Origin: Alcaligenes faecalis
GTDB taxonomy: Bacteria; Pseudomonadota; Gammaproteobacteria; Burkholderiales; Burkholderiaceae_B
Length of the DNA stretch: 64,000 nucleotides
Assembly: GCF_002443155.1 (NCBI RefSeq)
Contig: NZ_CP023667.1
Coordinates: forward strand, 2,356,001-2,420,000
Reading direction: 5' to 3'
Shown here: positions 44,975-54,300 of the stretch, piece by piece
Layout: each line of letters opens with the position of its first letter
Position numbering within the stretch: the stretch's first letter is position 1
The notes under the pieces: generated by a model
Databases searched by the model: none
What the model was told of the DNA's origin: nothing
What the model saw: only the letters and a program-made list of their open reading frames with translations
Program-made: the position numbers and the translations under genes

Positions 44975-45850
44975 TTATTCCCCGTAATTGTAACTATTCA
45001 CTTGCGTAATGCGGGCGACATCTTCTTCACCCAAACCCAAGCGATGGGCTGCACGATAGGTTTGCTGGGCCGCATGAGCCACCGGCATGCTGGTATGACT
45101 GACACTGGCCAGCCCCGCCACCGTATTCAAGTCCTTCAACATGGTATCTACCGACGCCTTTACCTGATTGTCCTGCCGGGTCATGCGCGGCACGAACAAT
45201 TGCAGCAAAATCGAATCCGCCCAGCCGCCCCCCAGGGCTTCACTGATTTTGGAGGCATCCACCCCATTGTCATTGGCCAGGCTCAATGCCTCGGCAATTG
45301 CAGTCAAGGTGGTGGCCACAATGGTCTGATTGCATAACTTTGTTACTTGGCCAGCCCCTACTGCCCCCATCAAGGTGACGCGCTGCGAATACGCCGCCAG
45401 CACGGGGCGTACCCGTTCCAGCTGCGCCGCCGCTCCACCCACCATGATGGCCAAGGTGCCTTGCTCAGCTCCGCCGACTCCCCCCGAGACAGGAGCATCC
45501 AGCCAATCCGCCCCGCAACGCTGCTGCAGTTGGACAGCCATCTCGCGTGTGGCCTGAGGTGGAATCGAGGAATGGTCCACCACAATCTGCAAGGCTCCCT
45601 GCACAGTGGACAGGCCCTGCTCGCCCAGAACAGTATCGTGCACCGCTTGCGCATCGAATACACACAAGAACACGGCCTCGCATTGCTCGGCCATCTGTGC
45701 CGGGGTATCGCACCAGCGGGCACCCGCTTCAATCAAGGCCTGCGCCTTGTCCTTAGAGCGATTCCAGATACGAACCTGATGGCCGGCATTCAGCAAACGG
45801 CGCACCATCGGTTGTCCCATACGGCCCAAACCACAAAAACCAATATTCAT
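44975..45850 (-). CDS. NAD(P)-dependent beta-hydroxyacid dehydrogenase
   Basis: Member of the 3-hydroxyisobutyrate/tartronate-semialdehyde reductase family; 291 residues. The Rossmann motif is GFCGLGRMGQPMVRRL, the substrate loop DAPVSGGVGGAEQGTLAIMVGG, and the catalytic lysine region GAVGAGQVTKLCNQ. The exact substrate (3-hydroxyisobutyrate, tartronate semialdehyde or similar) is not determined by these motifs. It lies downstream of maiA but a terminator separates them. Confidence 0.88.
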   Translation of the reverse strand: MNIGFCGLGRMGQPMVRRLLNAGHQVRIWNRSKDKAQALIEAGARWCDTPAQMAEQCEAVFLCVFDAQAVHDTVLGEQGLSTVQGALQIVVDHSSIPPQATREMAVQLQQRCGADWLDAPVSGGVGGAEQGTLAIMVGGAAAQLERVRPVLAAYSQRVTLMGAVGAGQVTKLCNQTIVATTLTAIAEALSLANDNGVDASKISEALGGGWADSILLQLFVPRMTRQDNQVKASVDTMLKDLNTVAGLASVSHTSMPVAHAAQQTYRAAHRLGLGEEDVARITQVNSYNYGE

Positions 45851-45901
45851 GTCTCATCCTTTACGCCCCCACCGCAATTGAACAGGCTGAAACGGGGCAA
45901 G

Positions 45902-45923
45902 AAAAACCCGCCTGTCCGGCGGG
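45902..45923 (-). terminator. terminator after maiA
   Basis: On the minus strand CCCGCC-GGACA-GGCGGG forms a 6-bp GC stem followed by five T. It lies 45 bp after the maiA stop. Confidence 0.7.
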
Positions 45924-45967
45924 TGGGTTCTGGTCGGCCCAAGTCCGGGCCGCCTTCATGCTGATGC

Positions 45968-46615
45968 TCAAGCGGCGTCGGGCTGACGGTCGGGAGCGGC
46001 TTCCTGGAAAGCGGACAGCTCAAGGCACTTCTCTTCGACGGCCAACAGGCGGGGAAACGCGCTCAGATCGATTTCAAAGCGACGCGCATTGAACATCTGG
46101 GGAATCAGGCAAATTTCAGCAACACCGGGGGTATCACCGAAGATAAAGGGATGATCCTTTTTGCCATGACGCTGCACCAGGGCCTCCAGACCCTCCAGCC
46201 CTACCTGGACCCAATGGCGGTACCACTGATTGCGAGCATCCTCTTCGGCGTGCAGTTCGTTTTTCAAATACTGCAACACGCGCAGATTATTCAGCGGGTG
46301 AATATCGCAAGCCACCGTTTGAGCCATGGAGCGTGCCCATGCCCGCTCTGCGGAGGCCTTGGGCAGCAAAGGCAGCTCGGGATAGCGTTCGTCCAGATAT
46401 TCCAGAATGGCCAGGGATTGCGTAATGATCAGGCCATCATCGTCCAATGCAGGCAGCAACTGCACTGGATTGATCTGCACATAATCCGGCTGATGCTGCT
46501 GACCGCCATCTTTAAGCAGATGAACAGGCTTGATCTGGTAATCCAGACCCTTGAGGTTCAGACCAATCCGTACCCGGTAAGCGGCGGAACTGCGAAAGTA
46601 GCTATACAAAATCAT
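45968..46615 (-). CDS. maiA: maleylacetoacetate isomerase
   Basis: Zeta-class glutathione S-transferase that converts maleylacetoacetate to fumarylacetoacetate in tyrosine breakdown, or maleylpyruvate in gentisate breakdown; 215 residues. The catalytic SSAAYRVRIGLNLKG motif is near the N-terminus and QINPVQLLPALDDDG, ITQSLAILEYLDERYP complete the glutathione site. No other tyrosine or gentisate genes are nearby. It follows ispH by 34 bp. Confidence 0.9.
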   Translation of the reverse strand: MILYSYFRSSAAYRVRIGLNLKGLDYQIKPVHLLKDGGQQHQPDYVQINPVQLLPALDDDGLIITQSLAILEYLDERYPELPLLPKASAERAWARSMAQTVACDIHPLNNLRVLQYLKNELHAEEDARNQWYRHWVQVGLEGLEALVQRHGKKDHPFIFGDTPGVAEICLIPQMFNARRFEIDLSAFPRLLAVEEKCLELSAFQEAAPDRQPDAA

Positions 46616-46649
46616 CTTGTCTCCTGTCCACCCTACAAAATTCGTTTTT

Positions 46650-47621
46650 TTATTTGTTCAGGCTTTCAATCTTGCGCGACAGCTCTCGAGGCAGCGGGAA
46701 GGCAATGTTTTCTTCCACACCATCCAGGGCCCGCACTTTGCCTACGCCCAGTTCCTGCAAGCGCTGAATCACCTGATTCACTAGAACTTCCGGTGCCGAC
46801 GCACCGGCCGTCACACCCACGCGCTTTTTACCGACCAGCCAGGCCGGATCAATCATTTCCGGTTTATCCAGCAGATAAGCTTCCGCGCCCTTGCGTTCGG
46901 CCACTTCGCGCAAACGATTGGAGTTCGAGCTGTTGGTACTGCCCACCACCAGGACCAGATCGCACTGTGGAGCCATGATCTTGACCGCATCCTGACGGTT
47001 CTGTGTGGCGTAACAGATATCGCTTTTCTTGGGTTCCACGATATTGGGGAAGCGTTCACGCAAGGCCTGGGCCACCACCGCCGCATCGTCCACGGACAAG
47101 GTGGTTTGCGTCACAAAGGCAAGCTTGTCGGGATCAGCCACTTTCAGATCGGCGACGTCCTCGGGCGTTTCCACCAGGTACATGCCGCCATCGGCCTGCC
47201 CCAAGGTGCCCTCGACTTCAGGGTGACCGACATGACCAATCATGATGATCTCCCGGCCTTCGGCCCGCATGCGAGAGACCTCGATATGCACTTTGGTCAC
47301 CAGCGGACATGTGGCATCAAACACTTTCAGGCCACGCTTTTCGGCATCGTCACGCACCTGACGCGAGACGCCGTGAGCCGAGAAAATCACGATCGCACCC
47401 GAAGGGGCCTCGTCCAGCTCTTTAATAAAGATCGCCCCTTTGTTGCGCAGGTCTTCGACCACGTAACGGTTATGGACGATTTCATGACGCACGTAAATCG
47501 GTGCGCCGTGCAATTCCAAGGCGCGTTCGACAATATCAATCGCGCGGTCGACCCCAGCACAGAATCCACGGGGCTGGGCCAGAACAACCTCAGCGTTCTG
47601 AACGGGAGTAGCTTGACTCAT
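46650..47621 (-). CDS. ispH: 4-hydroxy-3-methylbut-2-enyl diphosphate reductase
   Basis: Iron-sulfur enzyme, last step of the MEP isoprenoid pathway; 323 residues. The three cluster cysteines are in [23 protein letters not shown] and [23 protein letters not shown] and [13 protein letters not shown] are also conserved. The ATG shares one base with the fkpB stop (TAATG), the usual fkpB-ispH pairing. Confidence 0.97.
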   Translation of the reverse strand: MSQATPVQNAEVVLAQPRGFCAGVDRAIDIVERALELHGAPIYVRHEIVHNRYVVEDLRNKGAIFIKELDEAPSGAIVIFSAHGVSRQVRDDAEKRGLKVFDATCPLVTKVHIEVSRMRAEGREIIMIGHVGHPEVEGTLGQADGGMYLVETPEDVADLKVADPDKLAFVTQTTLSVDDAAVVAQALRERFPNIVEPKKSDICYATQNRQDAVKIMAPQCDLVLVVGSTNSSNSNRLREVAERKGAEAYLLDKPEMIDPAWLVGKKRVGVTAGASAPEVLVNQVIQRLQELGVGKVRALDGVEENIAFPLPRELSRKIESLNK

Positions 47622-48097
47622 TACAGAATCCCCAAAATATGTACATCCAGGCGCAAGGCCACGCCGGCCAAAGGATGGTTGAAATCGAACAAGGCCGTCT
47701 TGTCGTCGATTTCCTTGAGTACACCCGAATAGCGGCTGCCATTAGGGGCGGCAAACTCCACCATATCACCGGGTACGAACTCCACGCCTTCGGCGGCATT
47801 GCTGGCCAGCATTTCGCGAGTGATGCGCTGCAAGAGGTCCGGGTTACGGGCGCCGTAAGCATCTTCAGGGGTGATGTCGAGCTGAAAGCGCTCGTCTTCA
47901 CGATGCCCCAGCAATTTCTCTTCCATGCCAGGAGCCCACTGACCATTGCCCAGTTGCAAGGTCGCCGGGCGGCCCGTAAAGGTATCCGCAAACACAGAGC
48001 CTGCCGCCGGGCCACTGGCCAGCTCTATACGATAGTGCAAAGTCAGGTAGGAATCCTGACGGACAATTCCAAGCTCGGAACTAGCAGAGTTACTCAC
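47621..48097 (-). CDS. fkpB: FKBP-type peptidyl-prolyl isomerase, FkpB/SlpA type
   Basis: Prolyl isomerase and chaperone of 158 residues. [23 protein letters not shown] and the pocket segment [16 protein letters not shown] frame the inserted-flap layout of SlpA/SlyD-type FKBPs, and [16 protein letters not shown] is their signature. It has no signal peptide and no metal-binding His tail. It is coupled to ispH and divergent from radC. Confidence 0.92.
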   Translation of the reverse strand: MSNSASSELGIVRQDSYLTLHYRIELASGPAAGSVFADTFTGRPATLQLGNGQWAPGMEEKLLGHREDERFQLDITPEDAYGARNPDLLQRITREMLASNAAEGVEFVPGDMVEFAAPNGSRYSGVLKEIDDKTALFDFNHPLAGVALRLDVHILGIL

Positions 48098-48146
48098 GAT
48101 CGCTCACTATAGAAAATCATTCAATTACCGCATTTTAGCGTTTCTT

Positions 48147-48818
48147 ATGGCCACATCCACTTTACGCCGCCAAGGGCCCCGTGAGCGCATGTTGGCGCAC
48201 GGCCCTGCCTGTCTGAGCACCCCGGAACTGCTGGGTATTGTCCTGCGCACCGGTACACGCGAGCGCAATGCTGTCGAGCTGGGCCAGATGTTGCTGGACC
48301 ATTTTAACGGACTCAAAGGATTATTATCGGCCGATGCGTCTGCCCTGCGCCAACTGGACGGAATCGGCCCGGCCAAATGCGCGGAACTGTTGGTTATCCG
48401 GGAACTGCAACGCCGCTGTGCCCTGGAGTCGCTCACTGACTTGCCAGTCCTGAACCAGGCAGACAAGGTACGCGAATATTGTCTGGCCCATATCGGACAC
48501 TTACCCGTGGAGCACTGCCTGGCCCTGTTTCTGGACAATCAGCTGCGACTGATCTGCGCCGAGGAAATCAGCCGGGGAACGGTGAACCAGGCCTCGGTCT
48601 ACCCCCGGGAGATTCTGCGCGCCGCCCTGCGTCACCACAGTTGCGCCATCATTCTGGCGCACAACCATCCTTCCGGCGCGGCCTATCCCAGCGCTGCCGA
48701 TATACGGCTGACCCGGCACATACGGCAGGCCTTGGCTCTGGTAGACATACGCTTGCTGGACCACATTATCGTCACGCCCAGCCAGACTGTCTCCATGGCC
48801 GAGCGCGGGGATCTGTAA
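48147..48818 (+). CDS. radC: RadC-family protein (JAB/MPN domain)
   Basis: RadC protein of 223 residues. The N-terminal part has helix-hairpin-helix features (LRQLDGIGPAKCAELLVIRELQ). The JAMM-like metal motif is intact: a Glu in ICAEEISRGT, HNHPSG in ILAHNHPSGAAYPSAAD with the following Asp. Despite the name, a direct DNA-repair role is unproven. Its ATG is 49 bp from the divergent fkpB. Confidence 0.95.
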   Translation: MATSTLRRQGPRERMLAHGPACLSTPELLGIVLRTGTRERNAVELGQMLLDHFNGLKGLLSADASALRQLDGIGPAKCAELLVIRELQRRCALESLTDLPVLNQADKVREYCLAHIGHLPVEHCLALFLDNQLRLICAEEISRGTVNQASVYPREILRAALRHHSCAIILAHNHPSGAAYPSAADIRLTRHIRQALALVDIRLLDHIIVTPSQTVSMAERGDL

Positions 48819-48828
48819 ACCATTCGGC

Positions 48829-48850
48829 CCGGCGGAAACTGCCGGATTTT
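48829..48850 (+). terminator. possible weak terminator after radC
   Basis: CCGGC and GCCGG form a 5-bp stem around GGAAACT, followed by A and five T. It is short, so efficiency is uncertain. Confidence 0.4.
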
Positions 48851-48911
48851 TGATACAGTTCCATGAGCTTCCCCGTAAAATCCAGAACACACTACAAGAG
48901 TACGGAGCGCC

Positions 48912-49754
48912 ATGTCTGATCCCGCCGTGAAGTCCTTTGTTGGACGCGTACGTGACATTCTTCACGATCTATCCCCATCAGAGCGACGTCTGGCGGAATT
49001 TGCCCTGGATTTCCCAGGCGATCTGGCCGGCTACAGCGCGTCTGAGCTGGCGTCTCTGGCCCATGTATCCAACGCTACGGTTACCCGCTTTATTCGGCGC
49101 CTGGGCTATAGCAATTACGAAGCGGCCCGCAAGCAAGTGCGCTCTGAAAAGAAAGCCGGCTCCCCCCTGCTGCTGGCCGCGACCGAGACAGAAGCCGAAC
49201 GCTCACTGGCCACGCAGCTGCAACAGAGCCAGAACAATCTGGCCTCTACCTACAGACGCATTCCCGACTCGCTGCTGCAAGAGATCGCCCAGGCCATTCT
49301 GGCTGCGCGGAAAGTGTGGGTGCTGGGGTTTCGCTCCAGCCACGCCCTGGCCAACTACTTTCGCTGGCAGTTGCTGCAAATCGTCCCAGAAGCTCAACTG
49401 ATTCCCGGTCCTGGTGAAACCATGGGAGAGCATCTGGCCGGCATACACGCCGAGGATGTGGTGGTGATCTTTGCCCTGCGTCGCCGGGTGCGCAATATGG
49501 ATCAGCTTATTGGTCAAATGGCTCAGCTGAACCCGAATGTGCTGCATATTACCGATCAACTCAGCGCCGAGAAAAGCGCCTGTCGCTGGACGTTGCGATG
49601 TGATGTCCAGTCACCCGGTGTGCTGGACAACCACGTGGCAGTGATCGGCTTATGCCATTTGATTCTGAGCCAGGTAATGGATCAGGCCGGTCCGGCCGGA
49701 CGTCGCCATCTAGGCATGGTGGAAGCTTTCCACGACAGTTTTCTGGAGCTGTAG
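48912..49754 (+). CDS. RpiR-family transcriptional regulator
   Basis: Regulator of 280 residues. An N-terminal helix-turn-helix (about residues 5-80: LSPSERRLAEFALDFPGD, ELASLAHVSNATVTRFIRRLGYSNY) precedes a SIS domain (about 120-260: AILAARKVWVLGFRSSHALANYF). SIS domains in this family bind phosphosugars or related ligands. It lies upstream of two MFS transporters and a racemase-fold protein but has its own terminator, so it probably controls them from a separate transcript. Confidence 0.92.
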   Translation: MSDPAVKSFVGRVRDILHDLSPSERRLAEFALDFPGDLAGYSASELASLAHVSNATVTRFIRRLGYSNYEAARKQVRSEKKAGSPLLLAATETEAERSLATQLQQSQNNLASTYRRIPDSLLQEIAQAILAARKVWVLGFRSSHALANYFRWQLLQIVPEAQLIPGPGETMGEHLAGIHAEDVVVIFALRRRVRNMDQLIGQMAQLNPNVLHITDQLSAEKSACRWTLRCDVQSPGVLDNHVAVIGLCHLILSQVMDQAGPAGRRHLGMVEAFHDSFLEL

Positions 49755-50054
49755 GTCGCTGAGACTGGCACCACAAACCCGCCCGCTCCTCCTGCAGCCA
49801 AGGCAAATCAGCTCCGCCCAAGTCAGGCTGCCAGCGGCTATCCCAGGAATCGAATAAGGATCATATGCAAAATGCGATGATCCTTTTTTTATTAAAACTC
49901 CTTTTATATCAATCGATTAATCAATCCAACTTAAAGTCCTGCAAAATCTTTCTCGTTAACCCTAGTTTTGAAAATATTTTTTCATACCAATAATGGCTGA
50001 AAAAATAATGTTATGGGCGGACGTGCCCTGCATGTCCTGAAACGAGGAGAAACC
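49755..50054. other. intergenic region between the RpiR gene and the MFS gene
   Basis: No gene. It contains the terminator at 49856-49890 and then an AT-rich stretch (49886-50010) that probably holds the promoter of the transporter operon. No inverted repeat stood out as an operator. Confidence 0.4.
49856..49890 (+). terminator. terminator of the RpiR regulator gene
   Basis: AAGGATCAT (49856-49864) pairs with ATGATCCTT (49877-49885) around 12 nt, followed by five more T. Confidence 0.75.
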
Positions 50055-51473
50055 ATGTCTAGCAAGCAGCAAACCTTGCCGGCCAACACCGGGCAGGCAC
50101 AGGCCAGTTCTACGGCCAACAACCACACGGTTCAGCAGCAACTGGAAAACTCGCTGGAGACCATAGGCGTCACCAACTCGCACCGCAAAGTGCTGGCCCT
50201 GATTTTGCTGGGCGTGCTGTTTGACGTGCTGGAGCAAAATGCCGTGGGCCTGGTCGGTCCGCTTCTTCAGGAACATTGGGGGCTGACGCCTCGCGATGTC
50301 GGGTTTCTGAACACCCTGACCTTTGCCGCTGCGGCCCTGGGGCGCTTGCTGTCCGGCTATATCGCCGACCACTATGGTCGCCGCGTCATGTTGACCATCA
50401 ATCTGGCCCTGTTCACGTTGGGCGCGCTGATCTGCGCCCTGGCCCCCAGCTACTGGGTACTGGGCCTGGGTCGCATGATTGTCGGCTTTGGTCTGGGTGG
50501 CGAGATCTCGATTGCCGTCACCATGCTGGCCGAGTTCTGCTCCTCGCGCTTTCGCGGCACCGCCGTCGGCACGATCAACGTCGCGGGTGGTGGTCTGGGC
50601 AATATGCTGGCTCCGGCCTTTGGCTTGCTGGTCTTTACCCTCTTTCCCGGCCCCGAGAGCTGGCGCTGGGTGTTTGGCCTGCTGGTCATGCCCGCCTTCA
50701 TGGTGCTGTTCTACCGTCGCTACATTCCTGAAACACCTCGCTTTCTGGTATCGCAAGGGCGTATCGACGAGGCCAATCAGGTTTTGAATATTCTGGCCTC
50801 GGGCAAGCTGGGCCGCCACGTTGCCAACCCCTACCCTTATCTGCACAGCGGCCCGCAAGCGCAAAAAGCAGAGCGCGTACGCTTGAGCGAGATTTTCCAG
50901 GGCCCGCTGGCCATGCGCACGCTGGTTACCGGCATTGCCGTGTGCATGACCTACGGCGCACAACTGACGGTGCTGACCCTGATGCCGACTCTGCTGGTAG
51001 AACAAGGCTACTCCCTGGTGAAAAGCTATACCTTCACCATCCTGATGCAGTCAGGCAGCTTGCTGGGTGCCCTGACTGCCTCGTACCTGGGCTCTCGCGT
51101 GCCTCGCAAACGCGTCTTCACCTTGGGGGCCTTGCTGGCCTGCGCCAGTGGTCTGGCCTTTGGCTTTCTGAGCTTCAATATTTATCTGGTGCTGCTGTTC
51201 GGTGCGGCCTTCCAGTTCTGCGTACTGCTGCTGAACACCACGATCTGGATTTTCTCCCCTGAGCTATATCCCACGCGCGTCCGCGCCTTTGGCACCGCCT
51301 TCATTCTGGCATTGGGTACCTTGGCGGGTGCATTTATCCCTACGCTTAGCGGCTGGGTGCTGGAAGGCTATGGTGTCGCCGGCATGTTCACCTTGATGGC
51401 TGGCATGTATGTCACCTTTGCCGCCGTCCTGCAGTTGGCGCCCGAAACCTTTGGCCGCCCCCTGGATACCTGA
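50055..51473 (+). CDS. MFS transporter, sugar/metabolite:proton symporter type
   Basis: Twelve-helix inner-membrane transporter, 472 residues. Signature loops are GYIADHYGRRVMLTIN between helices 2 and 3, and YIPETPRFLVSQGR after helix 6, as in the sugar/aromatic-acid symporter group. About 45 polar residues precede helix 1. The start at 50055 (MSSKQQ) has GAGGAG 6 nt upstream; the frame opens at 50013. The racemase-fold gene follows after 38 bp. Substrate unknown. Confidence 0.88.
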   Translation: MSSKQQTLPANTGQAQASSTANNHTVQQQLENSLETIGVTNSHRKVLALILLGVLFDVLEQNAVGLVGPLLQEHWGLTPRDVGFLNTLTFAAAALGRLLSGYIADHYGRRVMLTINLALFTLGALICALAPSYWVLGLGRMIVGFGLGGEISIAVTMLAEFCSSRFRGTAVGTINVAGGGLGNMLAPAFGLLVFTLFPGPESWRWVFGLLVMPAFMVLFYRRYIPETPRFLVSQGRIDEANQVLNILASGKLGRHVANPYPYLHSGPQAQKAERVRLSEIFQGPLAMRTLVTGIAVCMTYGAQLTVLTLMPTLLVEQGYSLVKSYTFTILMQSGSLLGALTASYLGSRVPRKRVFTLGALLACASGLAFGFLSFNIYLVLLFGAAFQFCVLLLNTTIWIFSPELYPTRVRAFGTAFILALGTLAGAFIPTLSGWVLEGYGVAGMFTLMAGMYVTFAAVLQLAPETFGRPLDT

Positions 51474-51511
51474 TTCACTTGATAAGCCGCGTTACGGCGG
51501 CCCCTGTATTT

Positions 51512-52189
51512 ATGTCTCATACCGTACTGCTCATCAACCCCAATACTTCCCGTCCCACCACTGACATGATGGTTGCCCTTGCCCAGGCTTGCTTCCAGAG
51601 CCTGCAGCGCAGCGATATCCAGGTCCGCGGGCTGACTGCCCCCGAAGGGCCGGGCATGTTGACCGAAATGAAGGAGCTGGAGCAGGCCGCCACCATGGCC
51701 AGGCACCCGCTGGTGCTGGCACAGGCACAGGACGCTGATGGCGTCATCGTCGGTGCTTTTGGTGATCCCGGCCTGCAAGTCCTGGCTGAGCACGTAACGG
51801 TGCCCGTCATCGGTATAGGCCAGGCTTCCATGATGCAGGCCGCCCGAGCAGGCAGCCCTTTTGGCATTGCCACCACGACACCCGGCCTGGAGCAATCCAT
51901 TCTGGACCAGGTACAGCGCTACGGCTGGAGCGACCAGTTCTCCGGCCTGCGCCTGACCCCTACCGCCCCCCTGGATCTGGCCCAGGCCCCTGAACGTCAG
52001 GATCAGGAACTGGCCGACAGTGTCGTGGCATGTATCGAACAAGACGGTGCTCGCGCCGTCATCATCGGCGGTGGCCCACTGGCTCAAAGCGCACAAGCGC
52101 TGCAAAGCCGGCTGGCTGTGCCGGTGATCAATCCCATCATTGCTGCCTGCGAGCTCATGGCCGAGCGCCTGCCCCCAGATCAGCCATAA
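51512..52189 (+). CDS. Asp/Glu/hydantoin racemase-family protein lacking the catalytic cysteines
   Basis: Protein of 225 residues with the racemase fold (VLLINPNTSRPTTDMM start, VPVIGIGQASMMQAA, VPVINPIIAACELMAE end). Active hydantoin and Asp/Glu racemases use one cysteine in IACFGDP and another in LGCAG. Here the matching positions read VGAFGDP (Ala82) and IGGGP (Gly187), so both are gone. The fold is kept, which suggests a changed activity or a binding role. It lies between two MFS transporters, overlapping the second one's leader. Confidence 0.8.
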   Translation: MSHTVLLINPNTSRPTTDMMVALAQACFQSLQRSDIQVRGLTAPEGPGMLTEMKELEQAATMARHPLVLAQAQDADGVIVGAFGDPGLQVLAEHVTVPVIGIGQASMMQAARAGSPFGIATTTPGLEQSILDQVQRYGWSDQFSGLRLTPTAPLDLAQAPERQDQELADSVVACIEQDGARAVIIGGGPLAQSAQALQSRLAVPVINPIIAACELMAERLPPDQP

Positions 52190-52217
52190 CACGCGGTACC
52201 ACACAAGGAGACACCCC

Positions 52218-53543
52218 ATGACAAGCAGCACCCTTGGGGACGGAGCCCAGGCCCCGTCCGCCAGCAAGCAGGAACTGGATCAGATTTACAAGAAAGTGAT
52301 GTGGCGCATTTTGCCCTTCATTTTCTTGCTTTGGATGCTGGCCTGGATAGACAGGCTCAACATTGGTTTTGCCAAGCTGCAAATGCAGCCCGAGCTGGGG
52401 TTTTCCGAAACGGTTTACGGCATCGGTGCCGGTATTTTCTTTTTGGGCTACTTCTTTTTTGAAGTGCCCAGCAACTGGTTGCTGCTGCGTATTGGTGCAC
52501 GCAAGACCCTGGCCCGTATTGCCTTTGGCTGGGGCCTGATCTGCGTGCTGATGATGTTTACCAAAACAGCCGCCTACTTTTATGTGATGCGTTTTTTGCT
52601 GGGCGCTTTTGAGGCAGGTTTCCAGCCCGGCGTATTGCTGTTCCTGACCTTCTGGTTCCCAGCCCATCGTCGCGCCAAAGCTTTTGCGGTGTTTATTTCC
52701 GCCTCGGCGGTGGCCTCGGTTGTGGGCGCACCGCTGGCCGGTTTCATCATGACGCGTCTGGATGGCGTCAATGACTGGTCCGGTTGGCAATGGCTATTCT
52801 TGCTGGAAGGCCTGCCGACAATTTTCGCAGGCATTCTGGCGGTAATGTTCATTGTGGACAGCCCGGAAAAAGCCAGCTGGTTAAGCCAGCGTGAGAAGGA
52901 CCTGATCAAACAGGAGCTGGTGCTGGACGCCAAGGCCGCAGGCCCGCGCGAGCACAGCTTCAAGAAAGCCTTGGGCAATGCCGATCTGTGGACCCTGACC
53001 CTGATGTTCTTTGGCATCGTGGCCGCGAACTCCACACTGGCCTTTTTTGCGCCCACCCTGGTGCGCTCGCTGGGCCCGACCGATCCGCTACAGGTGGGCT
53101 TGCTGGTTGGTCTGGTCTATGTATTTGGGGCCATCTTCCAGCTGGCACTGGGCTTTAGTGCCGACCGTCGCCGCGAAGCCCGTCTGCACACAGGTATTCC
53201 CGTCATCATCGGCGCGATCGGTCTGGCTGGTGTGGGGCTGCTCCTGGGCAACAATACGACCCTGGCTTTTATCAGCCTGATTGTGGCCGTGTCCGGCACC
53301 ATGGGTTGCATTCCGGTGTACTGGCAGTTACCTAATGCCGTACTGGCGGGCTCGGCAGCCGCTATTGGCGTGGCCTTCATCAACTCCGTCGCTAATCTGG
53401 CCGGCTTCGGCGCTCCCTTCATGTTGGGCGCTCTGAAAGACGCCAGCGGCAATTTCCAAAGCGGTTTATGGATTATTGCGGCGCTGGAACTGGCCGTTGG
53501 TATCTGGATTCTGTCTTTCCGCAAGCGCAGGCAAGCCACCTGA
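52218..53543 (+). CDS. MFS transporter, anion:cation symporter type
   Basis: Inner-membrane transporter of 441 residues with 12 predicted helices. It begins KKVMWRILPFIFLLWMLAWIDRLNIGFAKLQM in two halves typical of the ACS family, followed by FFFEVPSNWLLLRIGARK and LGAFEAGFQPGVLLFLTFWFP. Such carriers import organic acids such as tartrate, phthalate or ureide derivatives. AAGGAG sits 8 nt before the ATG at 52218. It ends the operon. Confidence 0.9.
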   Translation: MTSSTLGDGAQAPSASKQELDQIYKKVMWRILPFIFLLWMLAWIDRLNIGFAKLQMQPELGFSETVYGIGAGIFFLGYFFFEVPSNWLLLRIGARKTLARIAFGWGLICVLMMFTKTAAYFYVMRFLLGAFEAGFQPGVLLFLTFWFPAHRRAKAFAVFISASAVASVVGAPLAGFIMTRLDGVNDWSGWQWLFLLEGLPTIFAGILAVMFIVDSPEKASWLSQREKDLIKQELVLDAKAAGPREHSFKKALGNADLWTLTLMFFGIVAANSTLAFFAPTLVRSLGPTDPLQVGLLVGLVYVFGAIFQLALGFSADRRREARLHTGIPVIIGAIGLAGVGLLLGNNTTLAFISLIVAVSGTMGCIPVYWQLPNAVLAGSAAAIGVAFINSVANLAGFGAPFMLGALKDASGNFQSGLWIIAALELAVGIWILSFRKRRQAT

Positions 53544-53566
53544 ACGCCTTGCCAATCATGGACCAG

Positions 53567-53605
53567 GGCCCCGAAAAAGCCGGCAAACTGGCCGTTTTCG
53601 GGGCC
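53567..53605 (+). terminator. probable terminator of the MFS-racemase-MFS operon
   Basis: GGCCCCGAAAA (53567-53577) pairs with TTTTCGGGGCC (53595-53605) around 17 nt. The stem is long, but no T-run follows. Confidence 0.5.
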
Positions 53606-53898
53606 TGCCTACCCGCCAGCGAACCAGATCCTGTTGCACTTGTGCCGCGCTCGTACGGAGTTTTCTTTGAAAAGCGGCGGCTCGATGCTAAAATTTCAGG
53701 CTTCATCGGATACGTGGCAAAAAGTCTTTAGGCATTATTCAATCGGGCGGGATTAAAAAAATCCAAACCCGGTTAAAAAAACAGCCCTCTAGCTTTTTAG
53801 TGCCGGTACTTACAAGACTGAAAATCTGCCCTGTGCAGCTTTATTTTTGTAAATACGTGCCTTGCTGGCGGTCCTTATTTGTCAAAACAGGAATCATC
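53606..53898. other. intergenic region upstream of rpmE2
   Basis: No gene is supported beyond the hairpin at 53567-53605. The stretch from about 53730 is AT-rich with several A-runs and should hold the rpmE2 promoter. Short open frames here lack domains and ribosome sites. Confidence 0.35.
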
Positions 53899-54165
53899 AT
53901 GAAAGAAGGCATTCACCCAGAATACCGTGACGTGGTGTTTCTGGACCTGCAAACGGGCAACTCCTTTATCACCCGTTCCACTGTCCAGACTCGCGAAACC
54001 ACCGAAAAAGACGGTAAGACTTACCCGCTGTTCAAGTGTGACGTGACGTCCGAGTCGCACCCCTTCTACACGGGCGCTCAAACCCGTATCGTGGAAACTG
54101 GCCGCGTTGAAAAATTCCGCGCCCGTTTTGCCCGTACGGCTGGTACCGTCAAGAAAGGCGAATAA
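53899..54165 (+). CDS. rpmE2: 50S ribosomal protein L31 type B
   Basis: Ribosomal protein of 88 residues. [20 protein letters not shown] and the run [14 protein letters not shown] identify L31. The CxxC zinc motif of type A is absent, so this is the zinc-independent type B, which often replaces the type A protein when zinc is scarce. A frame open from 53800 is not coding upstream of the ATG. A strong terminator follows. Confidence 0.95.
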   Translation: MKEGIHPEYRDVVFLDLQTGNSFITRSTVQTRETTEKDGKTYPLFKCDVTSESHPFYTGAQTRIVETGRVEKFRARFARTAGTVKKGE

Positions 54166-54196
54166 GCTCTCTTTCGCGACATACCGCGTTCAGCGC

Positions 54197-54226
54197 AAAA
54201 AAGGCAGCTTCGGCTGCCTTTTTTTT
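54197..54226 (+). terminator. terminator of rpmE2
   Basis: AAAAAAGGCAGC (54197-54208) and GCTGCCTTTTTT (54213-54224) close on a TTCG tetraloop, followed by more T. Confidence 0.9.
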
Positions 54227-54300
54227 ACCGTACATTTCCCGGCCAAGGCGCCCCCTTTGCATTAAGATAGGGCGAATCAACAGACTGTTTTACCCTAGAC

